Of a stretch of DNA of 64,000 nt, positions 37,401-49,620 are shown piece after piece. Position 1 is the stretch's first letter, and the number at the start of each line of letters is the position of its first letter. The translations under genes and the position numbers were made by a program. Source of the DNA: Bryum argenteum (Eukaryota > Streptophyta > Bryopsida > Bryales > Bryaceae); contig CM073323.1 of NCBI GenBank assembly GCA_037043015.1, positions 11,157,758 to 11,221,757 on the forward strand, written 5' to 3'. The notes below the pieces were generated by a model. That model was not told the origin of the DNA, did not search any database, and worked only from the letters and a program-made list of their open reading frames with translations.

Positions 37401-39973
37401 CATGATGTGTTTTAGACAAGTGCGATCTTTAGATGCATCCCACAATCTTTGTAGTTGGAAGTATTTTGATCCAGATAATTTTAGTATTGGCTTTGCAATG
37501 ATATTTCTACGATGAAAAAAGTGAAAAAGTGGATGATTTTTGAAGAGATAGATCTCCTTCAACCATTGTTAGATTTTGAATTTATTTTTTAGAATGGATT
37601 CCAATTAGAGTGTTGTATTGGTGATAGAAACCTCGATTCATTCGAAGATATATTGAAGATAACGTATAATTTGAGTGCTAGGGATCTAGGTTTGGACTAT
37701 ATTAATTACTTTATAGAATATTTGGCAGTTCTTATCATTGCAAGGCTACTATTTGAGCCATAGGGAAGTCCAAGATGTATAGGAAATAGAGAGGAAGAGT
37801 AGTATTTATACTTTGCACGGACCGTGATCGCTGAGCAACCGACGATCGCCTATGTGGTTGAATTTATATGGGGATATTTGAATTGCGGGGTTTGAAGCAC
37901 GGGGGCATATGTAAATATATAAGCAAAAAGGGAGTGGAAGGGGTGTTGATAACTTTCCTAGGTGATTCGTATTGTGTAAAAATTATGGTATAAATCTTTG
38001 GGGCACAGGACGAACAAAAGTATTTTTCCCGAATTTCTAAAAATTAAATAGTCATGTGAAAGTAGGCGGTGTGCGCATGCATACGAAAACAAAGTGGGGA
38101 ATGTAATTTGAACATTTGGACTACACTAAATAGGTACATTAGTGTTAGATTTTTATAAGATTTGAAAATGCTACAAGTTTTTACTTTTGGGATAAAAGTT
38201 TTACCAAGAGTATCGATTCCAATACTATGTAAGGATCCCCATCTTCACCATTGTAGAGGGTACAAATATTGACTAATAGTAAAAACTTATAGCCTATTTA
38301 TGTAAATTAGTGTATCTAACACTAATCTACCTATTTAGTTTAGGTAATATGGATCATATAAAAATGATGGAACCATCAAAAATATTATAGGACAACATGT
38401 ACTATTTTTCCCAAATTAATATAGAATTTTTGAAGTAGAGCTTTAAATAATAGATAAAAAATAGTTAAATGGAGAGAAAACATTTTAAAAGAATTGGACT
38501 ATGTAATAACTACCTTATGAACATGATGGAGCTATAAAAAAATTGTTGGAGTAAAGGATCTATAGGGTGGATTTTGGTTACAAGCACTTACAAACACCAA
38601 AACTTCAAAAAATAAGAAAAATAGATAAAGGGGTAAGGGGACAATTTAAACCACTTAGACTACCTAATGATGACCCTATGAAAATGATGGTGTTATTTAG
38701 AAAATCGTGGGGATATGTCATCTATAGGTCATCATTTACTTGTAAGTCATTTGAATGAGTAGAATATTGAATGATATACGGAAAATAGATTTGTAGAAAG
38801 GGATAACGATTTTAAAACTTGTGTTGACTAAAAAATACCTTATAAAAATTATGGAAGAACAAAATTTCCCGTAAGAGAAACGTATCTACATGTTATGATT
38901 TACTTTGACTTTGTAGGATGCTAAGTAATAGAGGAAGTTATACTAAAGGGGGGAGGAGGTGGTTTTATTATTTTCTCTAACCGTATTAAATATATTAAAT
39001 CATGAAAGAAGCCACATGGAACTTGGATTTACATGGAAGGAAATACTCGGTGTTAATTTGATTCAACCCTGGCATGGTATAGGATACTTGGTGTTAACTT
39101 CATTCAAAACCTCCAAATCGCGCGACCGCCAATACAGCGGATGGACGAACGTCGGTCGCTAGGGCGACAGCCGATCCAGTCGATGGGCGAACGATGCTGA
39201 CAGGGCGACCGGCGGTCTACGTGATGGGCAAGCACCCAAGGAGAAAGTGTCCGCGAGCCTCCGCGCACCTCTCCTGACGGGGCGACCGCCGATACAGCCG
39301 ATGGGCGATCGTCGGTCGCTAGGGCGACCGCCGATCCAGGTGATGGGCGAACGTAGCTCATAGGGCGACCGGCGGTCTACCCTCTTCGAACGAAGGACAT
39401 GAACTTTGAAGAGCCATAACTTTTTCATTCGGACTCTGTTTTTCACGAAATCACTTGGGTTGGGTCCCAAATTAAGTCAAGTTTATGTAGTAAAAATTGC
39501 AGACTCATACAATTAAGTATGAAAAAATGGCATGCATTTTAGTGAAGGGAGTATTTGTTATTTGGGTTTTTAAACATTTGGCATGTTTTACCATTGCAAG
39601 CCTATTATGTGACATCAAAAAGGTTTTTGCATGATGTGTTTTAGACAAGTGTGATCTTTAGATGCATCCCACAATCTTTGTAGTTGGAAGTATTTTGATC
39701 CAGATAGTTTTAGTATTGGCTTTGCAATGATATTTCTACGATGAAAAAAGTGAAAAAGTGGATGATTTTTGAAGAGATAGATCTCCTTCAACCATCGTTA
39801 GATTTTGAATTTTCATTTTAGAATGGATTCCAATTAGAGTGTTGTATTGGTGATAGAAACCTCGATTCATTCGAAGATATATTGAAGATATTAACGTATA
39901 ATTTGAGTGCTAGGGATCTAGGTTTGGACTATATTAATTACTTTGTATAATATTTGGCGGTTTTTATCATTAT
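34500..39973. repeat. Left arm of the giant palindrome
   Basis: Contains four copies of a module in the order CpG-rich block, then CATGAACTTTGAAGAGCC, CGGACTCCGTTTTT-ACG and CACTTGGGTTGGGTCCC, then an AT-rich body (starts near 34,500, 35,380, 37,150 and 39,380). Mirrored by the right arm with a symmetry centre near 40,080. Confidence 0.9.
38121..38343. mobile_element. 226-bp TIR MITE family, copy C (in left arm)
   Basis: CTACACTAAATAGGTACATT at one end and inverted CTATTTAGTTTAGG at the other, with the inner blocks of copies A and B. Its mirror image is copy D, so it was present before the arms were duplicated. Confidence 0.85.
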
Positions 39974-40183
39974 TGAATCATCTCTTCCCTCCTTTTATAC
40001 ACACACCCCATTTCAACAAATTTAATTAATTCTAGGTGTTTAATAGAAACTACTTACCTTCATCTTATAGGCCAAAACTTTTAATCATGTTTCATATAAA
40101 ATACATAGGAAAAGTATAAATACTACTCTCCCTCTCTATTTCCCTATACACCTTACACTTCCCTATGGCTCGAATAGTACTCT

Positions 40184-43100
40184 TGCAATGATAAAAACTG
40201 CCAAATAGTTTACAAAACAATTAATATAGTCCAGTAATAGACCCCTTACACTCAAATTATACCTTATCTTCAATATATCTTCGAATGGATTGAGGTTCCT
40301 ATCACCAATACAACACTCTAATTGGAACCCATTCTAAAAAATAAATTCAAAATCTAACAATGGTTGAAGGAGATCTATCTCTTCAAAAATCATCCACTTT
40401 TTCACTTTTTTCATCGTAGAAATATCATTGCAAAGCCAATACTAAAATTATCTGGATCAAAATACTTCCAACTACAAAGATTGTGGGATGCATCTAAAGA
40501 TCACACTTGTCTAAAACACATCATGCAAAAACCTTTTTGATGTCACATAATAGGCTTGCAATGGTAAAACATGCCAAATGTTTAAAAACCCAAATAACAA
40601 ATACTCCCTTCACTAAAATGCATGCCATTTTTTCATACTTAATTGTATGAGTCTGCAATTTTTACTACATAAACTTGACTTAATTTGGGACCCAACCCAA
40701 GTGATTTCGTGAAAAACAGAGTCCGAATGAAAAAGTTATGGCTCTTCAAAGTTCATGTCCTTCGTTCGAAGAGGGTAGACCGCCGGTCGCCCTATGAGCT
40801 ACGTTCGCCCATCACCTGGATCGGCGGTCGCCCTAGCGACCGACGATCGCCGCCATCGGCCGATCGGCGGTCGCCCGTCGGGAGGTGCGCGAGAGGCTCG
40901 GACACTTTCTCCTTGGGTGCTTGCCCATCACGTGAGACCGCGGTCGCCGCCCGCCGACATCGTTCGCCCATCGACTGGATCGGCTGTCGCCCTAGCGACC
41001 GACGTTCGTCCATCCGCTGTATTGGCGGTCGCGCGATTTGGAGGTTTTGAATGAAGTTAACACCAAGTATCCTATACCATGCCAGGGTTGAATCAAATTA
41101 ACACCGAGTATTTCCTTCCATGTAAATCCAAGTTCCATGTGGCTTCTTTCATGATTTAATATATTTAATACGGTTAGAGAAAATAATAAAACCACCTCCT
41201 CCCCCCTTTAGTATAACTTCCTCTATTACTTAGCATCCTACAAAGTCAAAGTAAATCATAACATGTAGATACGTTTCTCTTACGGGAAATTTTGTTCTTC
41301 CATAATTTTTATAAGGTATTTTTTAGTCAACACAAGTTTTAAAATCGTTATCCCTTTCTACAAATCTATTTTCCGTATATCATTCAATATTCTACTCATT
41401 CAAATGACTTACAAGTAAATGATGACCTATAGATGACATATCCCCACGATTTTCTAAATAACACCATCATTTTCATAGGGTCATCATTAGGTAGTCTAAG
41501 GGTTTAAATTGTCCCCTTACCCCCTTTATCTATTTTTTCTTATTTTTTGAAGTTTTGGTGTTTGTAAGTGCTTGTAACCAAAATCCACCCTATAGATCCT
41601 TTACTCCAACAATTTTTTTTTATAGCTCCATCATGTTCATAAGGTAGTTATTACATAGTCCAATTCTTTTTAAAATGTTTTCTCTCCATTTAACTATTTT
41701 TTATCTATTATTTAAAGCTCTACTTCAAAAATTCTATATTAATTTGGGAAAAATAGTACATGTTGTCCTATAATATTTTTGATGGTTCCATCATTTTTAT
41801 ATGATCCATATTACCTAAACTAAATAGGTAGATTAGTGTTAGATACACTAATTTACATAAATAGGCTATAAGTTTTTACTATTAGTCAATATTTGTACCC
41901 TCTACAATGGTGAAGATGGGGATCCTTACATAGTATTGGAATCGATACTCTTGGTAAAACTTTTATCCCAAAAGTAAAAACTTGTAGCATTTTCAAATCT
42001 TATAAAAATCTAACACTAATGTACCTATTTAGTGTAGTCCAAATGTTCAAATTACATTCCCCACTTTGTTTTCGTATGCATGTGCGCACACCGCCTACTT
42101 TCACATGACTATTTAATTTTTAGAAATTCGGGAAAAATACTTTTGTTCGTCCTGTGCCCCAAAGATTTATACCATAATTTTTACACAATACGAATCACCT
42201 AGGAAAGTTATCAACACCCCTTCCACTCCCTTTTTGCTTATATATTTACATATGCCCCCGTGCTTCAAACCCCGCAATTCAAATATCCCCATATAAATTC
42301 AACCACATAGGCGATCGTCGGTTGCTCAGGCGACCGCCGGTCCAGGCAAAGTATAAATACTACTCTTCCTCTCTATTTCCCTATACATCTTGGACTTCCC
42401 TATGGCTCAAATAGTAGCCTTGCAATGATAAGAACTGCCAAATATTCTATAAAGTAATTAATATAGTCCAAACCTAGATCCCTAGCACTCAAATTATACG
42501 TTATCTTCAATATATCTTCGAATGAATCGAGGTTTCTATCACCAATACAACACTCTAATTGGAATCCATTCTAAAAAATAAATTCAAAATCTAACAATGG
42601 TTGAAGGAGATCTATCTCTTCAAAAATCATCCACTTTTTCACTTTTTTCATCGTAGAAATATCATTGCAAAGCCAATACTAAAATTATCTGGATCAAAAT
42701 ACTTCCAACTACAAAGATTGTGGGATGCATCTAAAGATCGCACTTGTCTAAAACACATCATGCAAAAACCTTCTTGATGTCACATAATAGGCTTGCAATG
42801 GTAAAACATGCCAAATGTTTAAAAACCCAAATAACAAATACTCCCTTCACTAAAATGCATGCCATTTTTTCATACTTAATCGTATGAGTCTGCAATTTTT
42901 ACGACATAAACTAGACTTAATTTGGGACCCAACCCAAGTGATTTCGTCAAAAACGGAGTCCGAATGAAAAAGTTATGGCTCTTCAAAGTTCATGTCCTTC
43001 GTTTCTAGAGGGTAGACCGCCGGTCGCCCTATGAGCTACGTTCGCCCATCACCTGGATCGGCGGTCGCCCTAGCGACCGACGTTCGCCCATCGGCTGTAT

Positions 43101-45670
43101 CGGCGGTCGCCTAGGGGCGAACGTCGGTCGCTCATGGGCGATCGTCGGTCGCTCATGGGCGATCGTCGGAGGAGGCATTGGCGGGAGGCATTTGAAAATT
43201 TTGGCGGGTTAAGTATTAACGCCTTTTAATACAATTAAGAGAAAGGGGTTCGTGCATATATCCTAGTAACAAGTGAGGGAAAAAGTTGCTTGTCAAATTA
43301 AAGGGTGATATATTACATATTATAGATTTGGCAAAAAATTGAGTGACCACCATATGAAGGTAAATATTATAAGTCGACAACAATAACCATTTACAAACAT
43401 TCTAATGAACCAATTACTCATAGTAATATTTAACCCATTATTTGTGAATGACGTGCAAGTATTTGATATCACTTGCCCATATTATGATGAATAAATCAAA
43501 CTTAAATATCATGACAAATCAAGATATTTTCAACACTTGTATTTACTACTAAGACATTATAGGAACTTGAAATAAGCGTACCTTTACTCTACTTGTCTTA
43601 GGCTCACTTTACATTGTGGACCCTCAAGATTGACCATTTGGCTTTACAATACCTTGATGAAAGGAGAATGATCACTAACTTCAAAGTCCCCAAAGTATGC
43701 TAATTTATCCATAATGGATAATGTTTTTATGGTCTCCTTGATTGTAGTTGAGTGGAGGTAAATGCCTCAACTCAACTACTATCAAGGAGACCATGAGGCT
43801 CAAAAATCATTGATTGGCTAGAGTACAATTATTTAAAAAGAAAATGAAGAAAAAGGGGGGGTAAAAGAGAGAATGATGAGAATTTTATTTTAAAATTGAG
43901 ATTAAACTTGTACATGTCTAAATCCATCTTGCACCGAAGAGTGTCCAAGGCACTCAAAAATTCATTTTTCATTTATCATGCTCCCAAGTCTTGGCCAAAA
44001 GCCATGACCATGACAATCATTTTCATTTCATTATGGAAAATGTGAAGAAGCGGAGAATATGAAATTTGAAGAAGATGGAGAATGAAAAATGAAGGGAGAT
44101 TTAAGGGAAATGAGGGGGAACGGAGAAGATGCTTGAAGCGATGAATTTGAAATTTGAATATGAGAGATTGAGGGATTGCGTAAAGAGGATCCAAGAGCAA
44201 GAGCGGGAGCTCTTTTGCACTCGCCCCTCCCGGATCGCGGTCGCCCCAAATCTGCGATTCTGCGGCGGACCGGCGGTCGCCCATGCGAGACCAGCGGTCG
44301 CGCATGCGAACCCGCGATCGCCCATGAACGTTACGTAATTGGAATCCATTTTAAAATAAAATTCAAAATCTAACGATGGTTGAAGGAGATCTATCTCTTC
44401 AAAAATCATCCACTTTTTCACTTTTTTCATCGTAGAAATATCATTGCAAAGCCAATACTAAAATTATCTGGATCAAAATACTTCCAACTACAAAGATTGT
44501 GGGATGCATCTAAAGATCACACTTGTCTAAAACACATCATGCAAAAACCTTTTTGATGTCACATAATAGGCTAACAATGGTAAAACATGCCTAATGTTTA
44601 AAAATCCAAGAAACAAGTACTCCCTTCACTAAAATGCATGCCATTTTTTCATACTTAATTGTATGGGTCTGCAATTTTCACCACATAAACTAGGATTAAT
44701 TTGGGACCCAACCCAAGTGATTTCGTCAAAAACGGAGTCCGAATGAAAAAGTTATGGCTCTTCAAAGTTCATGTCCTTCGTTTCTAGAGGGTAGACCGCC
44801 GGTCGCCCTATGAGCGACGTTCGCCCATCACCTGGATCGGCGGTCGCCCTCCTGAGCGGCGTTCGCCTTTCAGCTGTATCGGCGGTCGCCCAGGGGCGAA
44901 CGTCGGTCGCTCATGGGCGATCGTCGGTCCGCTAATGGGCGTCGTTGGTCGCCAGTGATGGCGATCGTCGTCGCCGCCAGCGATCACGGCCCCAGCAAAG
45001 TATAAATACTACTCTCCTCTCTATTTCCCTATACATCTTGGACTTCCCTATGGCTCAAATAGTAGCCTTGCAATGATAAGAACTGCCAAATATTCTATAA
45101 AGTAATTAATATAGTCCAAACCTAGATCCCTAGCACTCAAATTATACGTTAATATCTTCAATATATCTTCGAATGGATTGAGGTTCCTATCACCAATACA
45201 ACACTCTAATTGGAACCCATTCTAAAAAATAAATTCAAAATCTAACAATGGTTGAAGGAGATCTATCTCTTCAAAAATCATCCACTTTTTCACTTTTTTC
45301 ATCGTAGAAATATCATTGCAAAGCCAATACTAAAACTATCTGGATCAAAATACTTCCAACTACAAAGATTGTGGAATGCATCTAAAGATCACACTTGTCT
45401 AAAACACATCATGCAAAAACCTTTTTGATGTCTCATAATAGGCTTGCAATGGTAAAACATGCCAAATGTTTAAAAACCCAAATAACAAATACTCCCTTCA
45501 CTAAAATGCATGCCATTTTTTTATACTTAATTGTATGAGTCTGCAATTTTTATGACATAAACTAGACTTAATTTGGGACCCAACCCAAGTGATTTCGTCA
45601 AAAACGGTGTCCGAATGAAAAAGTTATGGCTCTTCAAAGTTCATGTCCTTCGTTCGAAGAGGGTAGACCG
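40184..45670. repeat. Right arm of the giant palindrome
   Basis: Reverse-complement counterpart of 34,500-39,973, with the four modules mirrored (near 40,680-40,770, 42,920-43,015, 44,700-44,790 and 45,575-45,665). TATAAATA boxes follow CpG-rich blocks at 42,352-42,359 and 45,001-45,008; a third box, at 40,115-40,122, lies in the loop just before this arm. The left arm has the mirror boxes at 37,803-37,810 and 35,157-35,164. Confidence 0.9.
41817..42038. mobile_element. 226-bp TIR MITE family, copy D (in right arm)
   Basis: Mirror image of copy C, with almost the same substitutions, as expected from the inverted duplication of the arms. Confidence 0.85.
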
Positions 45671-46102
45671 CCGGTCGCCCTATGAGCTACATTCGCCCAT
45701 CACCTGGATCGGCGGTCGCCCTAGCGACCGACGTTCGCCCATCGGCTGTATCGGCGGTCGCCTAGGGGCGAACGTCGGTCGCTCATGGGCGATCGTCAGT
45801 CGACCTGGGCGATCGTCGGTCGCTAAGGCGACCGCCGGTCCAGAGAAGGCGACCGCCGGTCCGGCCAAGGCGACCGCCGGTCTAGATGACGCGAGCGCCG
45901 GTCCAGTCCTACGTGGCGCATTCGCGAACCGTATTGCTGAGCTGTACATGCCACGTGGCAGCCACGTAGGATGCAACGTGGACAGGGTAAATCCAGAGTA
46001 AAAAAAAGATTCTGTAGATTCTATTAGACATTCTGAGGCTCAATGTCTGTCTGACATGTCGTGTCTGTCTGACGTCCGTCTGTGTCTAGCAAGACAACCC
46101 TG

Positions 46103-46110
46103 ATTTGAGC
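46103..46110. repeat. 8-bp target-site duplication, right copy
   Basis: ATTTGAGC matching 34,015-34,022; the copia integrase frame resumes here. Confidence 0.93.
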
Positions 46111-48467
46111 GGCTAACTGGTCAGGTACCATCTATCAAGCATCTTCGTGTTTTTGGCTGTCGAAGCTTTGTCTTGATTACCTCTCCTGACCGCAAAAAGT
46201 GGACTTCACGCTCCACTGAGTGTATTTTTCTCGGCTATGATGCTAATTCATGCGGATTTAGAAATTATCATCGAAGCTCTCGAAAAATCATCGTCTCCAA
46301 AGACGTTAAATTTGATGAGTCTACTTTCCCGTATTTATCTACTGAAAGTACAAGCTCTCCGACTTCTGCTTCAGCTGACTAGCAGTCGCTACTACCGAAC
46401 TACCCCTCAAGTGACTGTTCCACTATTGTTCCTGAAGCAGTCAGCCCTCCTACTTCGGATCCCACATTCACAAGACCAAGAACCGATGCATCTGAAGATA
46501 TCACATCTTCACCCGTACCGTTGCCGCCCTACCCCAACAGTGCCGGTCCAAGCTGTTCAGCTGAGGAAGATACTTCCTCTCCGATACAAGTGGAGCGCAA
46601 CGGAAGCATGGAGGACACCCTGAGCAATCCACTGACCAGAAGTCCCCAACAACAGCCTGTATTCGGTAATGACGCCCCTGGCTCTCCAATTCATGACTTT
46701 TCGGTGGATATTCAGCTCCATCCAAACATCTCGTCCAAAGCTCAACTACCGCTGCACACTTACCACCGTCGGGAGTCTCAATCTCGACAGAACCAGTCTG
46801 CGGCCTCCAGCTCTGATCCGTTTCTGGTAACGACAAGAAGCGGTCGTGCTCCCAAACTACCTGCCAGGTTCAACGACTACCACCTCAACGTCTTGGAGTC
46901 CTCGGAGCTTATCTGCCTTCCCGGGTCGGTTGAAGCCGCTCTTCTCCACCCTGGTTGGAAAACAGCCATGGAAGCAGAATTAGCATCCATCTCAAAAAAC
47001 GATACCTGGGATCTGATTCCTTTACCTCCTCACAGGAAAGCTATTTCGACTAAGTGGGTTTTTCGCGTTAAAACTAAGGCAGATGGTTCCACGGCCAAGC
47101 TCAAAGCCCGCTTAGTGGCCCACGGCTTTCAGCAACAGGCAGGGCATGACTATTCCGAGACTTTCGCCCCAGTGGTGAAATGGAATACTCTCCGTACTAT
47201 CGTTGCTCTAGCAGGGCACAAAGGTTGGCACATTCACCACCTCGATGTCAAGACAGCGTTTCTAAATGGCGTTATTACCGAAGACATCTACGTCTCACAA
47301 CCTCCTGGTTTCTCTTTCTCACCATCAACTCATGTTTGCAAATTAAAAAAGGCGCTTTATGGCTTAAAACAAGCGCCACGGGCTTGGTACACTAAAGTTA
47401 ATAGCTACTTACTTAGCTAAGGTTTAACCAAGTCCCAGGCAGATTCTAATCTGTATGTTCATGAGGAACACGAAAAGTTTACCTTTCTCTTACTATACGT
47501 CGATGACGTCTATCTTACAGGCGATGACACCAAGAGAATTGCTCTTATCACATCAAACATCCAGAAGGCCTTCGATATGTCTGACCTTGGATTACTGTCC
47601 TACAGCCTGGGCATCGAGTTCCTGTTCAAACCTGCAGGGATCATCATCACTCAACGCCAGTACATCCAAGAAATTCTCCGCGAATTTGGACTGGAGAATT
47701 GCAAGCGAGTATCAACACCGATGGCTGAGAAACTCAAACTAGTTCCAGACATGAAGGCACCGGCTACTGATGCCCACCGGTACCAAAGAATGGTTGGGAA
47801 ACTAATCTTTCTCTCTCATACGCGCCTAGATATCTGCTATGCAGTTAGCACTGTCAGTCGATTCATGGTAAATCCTCAAGAGCCTCACTACCAGGCCGTC
47901 AAGCATGTATTTCGATACTTACGAGGCACAGCGGGACTTGGGCTCTTGTACCGAAGGGGGGAATCAAGTCAGCTCACCGGATTTACCGATGCAGACTGGG
48001 CATCAGATGCGTTCGACAGAAGGTCAACCACCGGTTTTGTTTTTCTTCTGGGAGATACTCCGATCACCTGGAACTCACGCAAACAACCTACTGTTGCCCT
48101 TTCTTCGACTGAGTCAGAGTACATGGCTCTAACAGAGGGCGCGAAGGAAGCTATCTGGTTGCGAAGATTGCTGGGAGAAGTCCACATGCAAGACCTGCAA
48201 CAGCCAACAAAAATCCTTGGTGATAACCAGGGAAGCCTGAATCTTGCTCACAACCCGGTGTACCACGGGCGCACCAAACACATAGAGGTACGCCACCACT
48301 TTATCAGAGAGAAAGTACAATCTAGTGAGATAAGTTTAGACTACATTCCTACCAATGACCAGCTTGCAGACATTCTCACAAAAGCACTAGGAAAGATCAG
48401 TTTTGAGAGATTGAGAAAGAAACTAGGATTAGTGGACACAGAGATAAAAGAAGCTTCGGTAGAGTAA
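46111..48467 (+). CDS. copia integrase tail, reverse transcriptase and RNase H segment, with two stops
   Basis: Continues the frame broken at 34,014. Order: integrase C-terminal part (FLGYDANSCGFRNY), a linker, the copia reverse transcriptase (TKWVFRVKTKADGS, FAPVVKWNTLRTIVA, HHLDVKTAFLNG, the catalytic LLLYVDDVYLTGDD) and RNase H (GFTDADWASDAFDRRSTTG, SSTESEYMAL, VRHHFIREKV). Two in-frame stops interrupt it: TAG at 46,380-46,382 in the linker and TAA at 47,418-47,420 inside reverse transcriptase. The frame is otherwise unbroken to the stop at 48,467. The catalytic residues of both enzymes are present. The protein cannot be made full length from this copy. Confidence 0.93.
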
Positions 48468-48493
48468 TCTCGAAGGCAGTTCATTGATAAGAG

Positions 48494-49186
48494 CTAAAGC
48501 TCATAGTATTCAGGATTTTCACCCCAACCATGAGGACAATCCTGCATCGACACATAAAACGGCAGAGATCCTCTCCGTTTTCTAGTACATTGGACTCTAC
48601 TTTCTACTTCCTCCATACACTCAGAGACCAAAACCCTAAAGTGGGCAATCTCATAAACCAGTCGCTGATTCGGTGTAAGCCAGACTGATTTATGCCTCAA
48701 TACAAAACTATTGTATTCCGCTGAGTCTAACCACAGGAATTCCAACACCTGCCACTCAAGTGTTTCTCCCACAAAGCGTCTCCAAAGTGCATTCAAACTG
48801 TGAAGGCCCAAGAGGAGTTTGACCGAAGGAAATTGCAAGAGACACGGCCAAATGTTCCTCTTGACAATTTCGTCGGGTAAAGCTGAAATAAGGACGCCAC
48901 GCGAACAACTCGACCCGCTCAACTGCAGCAGCGGAGCTTCAAACGAATCGGAGACTGATGCAAGCCTCTCGCTGGGCTCACTCGCCAAACTTCCATGACC
49001 GCTCAGAGGGCGACGCTCAATTGATGCTGCGAGAAAGCATCGCTTCAAGAACTCCTTTGCTGATCCTGCCAGCCTATGGAGTAAGTTACAAAATATCCAA
49101 AGGGCGAGAAAGAAAGTCTGCCAAGCAGACAAACTGTCAAGTGAAGCCAAAGCATTCTCTACCGACAGCTCATCTGGTGTCGCCAT
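48494..49186 (-). CDS. F-box-like protein gene carried antisense inside the copia element
   Basis: A 230-residue frame on the minus strand lies entirely between the pol stop (48,467) and the 3' LTR (49,234). Residues about 97-140 fit an F-box: SALPDEIVKRNIWPCLL, then PSVKLLLGLHSLNALWRRFV and EWQVLEF. F-box proteins recruit targets to SCF ubiquitin ligases; that role here is inference. A hydrophobic stretch (AWQTFFLALWIFCNLLHRL) lies near the N-terminus. The ATG is only 47 bp from the LTR, so any transcript must start in or near the LTR on the antisense strand. The frame is intact although pol is not. It resembles, as far as I recall, a moss F-box group. It could be a captured host gene or an element-specific accessory gene. 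Confidence 0.65.
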   Translation of the reverse strand: MATPDELSVENALASLDSLSAWQTFFLALWIFCNLLHRLAGSAKEFLKRCFLAASIERRPLSGHGSLASEPSERLASVSDSFEAPLLQLSGSSCSRGVLISALPDEIVKRNIWPCLLQFPSVKLLLGLHSLNALWRRFVGETLEWQVLEFLWLDSAEYNSFVLRHKSVWLTPNQRLVYEIAHFRVLVSECMEEVESRVQCTRKRRGSLPFYVSMQDCPHGWGENPEYYEL

Positions 49187-49220
49187 AGCCAGCTACAAAG
49201 TCATCAAACCCTGGCAATCT

Positions 49221-49233
49221 GAGCGAGGGGGGG
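49221..49233 (+). promoter_or_regulatory. Polypurine tract
   Basis: GAGCGAGGGGGGG immediately before the 3' LTR, the expected primer for plus-strand DNA synthesis. Confidence 0.85.
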
Positions 49234-49565
49234 TGTTGACAACATGGAACATCCAGGTGGTATCCAGGTGTCATTCCTGGTGACCCAGCTCGGCCTAGTT
49301 GGCATACGTGACCCAGTAAGCCGAATGGTCTTAGGGTGCTCTAGTTCAGGTGGCTGGCTTGACAGCTGTAACAGGCTTTAACCCTCTATTAGCAGCAGTC
49401 TAAATAGTTTAGTCAGATCGTGGTAGATAGTTGGGTAGACCTTAATAGTAAGTACTATTGGAGAAAGCCTGCTGAGTGCGCCACTCTGATTGTATATATA
49501 CTCCCCTGTGAAACTAATGAAATTATCTGTTTTCACCATGTCAACTCTGTCCGCGATCGCTTACA
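49234..49565 (+). repeat. 3' LTR of the copia element
   Basis: 332 bp, same length as the 5' LTR with one visible substitution, followed by the AGAAC target duplication. Confidence 0.95.
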
Positions 49566-49620
49566 AGAACGAGCACACCTACAAGGCCTAGATCCGAACC
49601 AACTTACTGAACCGGAAACT

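Larger units (their letters stand above)
34023..46102. mobile_element. hAT-like non-autonomous giant foldback element, 12.1 kb
   Basis: Ends are CAGGGTTGTCTTATTAGAC and, inverted, CAGGGTTGTCTTGCTAGAC (22 bp with 2 mismatches), flanked by 8-bp ATTTGAGC duplications. CAGGG ends with 8-bp duplications fit the hAT superfamily. The inside is a palindrome: left arm about 34,500-39,973, right arm about 40,184-45,670, near-identical in reverse orientation around a loop of about 210 bp. The outer 150-450 bp at each side differ except for TIR and GTCTGTCTGA-type motifs. No transposase or other credible protein is encoded. Arms alternate CpG-rich blocks with AT-rich bodies. Confidence 0.9.
30626..49565 (+). 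mobile_element. Ty1/copia LTR retrotransposon, interrupted by two nested elements
   Basis: Spans 18.9 kb with 332-bp LTRs at both ends and a 5-bp target duplication AGAAC (30,621-30,625 and 49,566-49,570). Gag, protease, integrase, reverse transcriptase and RNase H occur in the copia order (integrase before reverse transcriptase). Removing the insertions at 31,992-32,870 and 34,023-46,102, each with its duplicated target, leaves about 6 kb. Pol is followed by an unusual 0.77-kb segment with an antisense reading frame. The element cannot encode its own proteins: two in-frame stops, altered protease and zinc-knuckle residues, and the nested insertions. Confidence 0.95.

Noticed and set aside
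34023..46102. The giant palindrome as a pure assembly artefact
   Set aside because: The outer 150-450 bp of the two sides differ, the ends carry TIRs with private differences, and exact 8-bp duplications flank it within a resumable copia frame. Long-read confirmation would still be useful.
48494..49186. The extra copia frame as an envelope-like gene
   Set aside because: It is antisense to gag-pol, lacks a signal peptide and terminal anchor arrangement, and has an F-box-like core instead.
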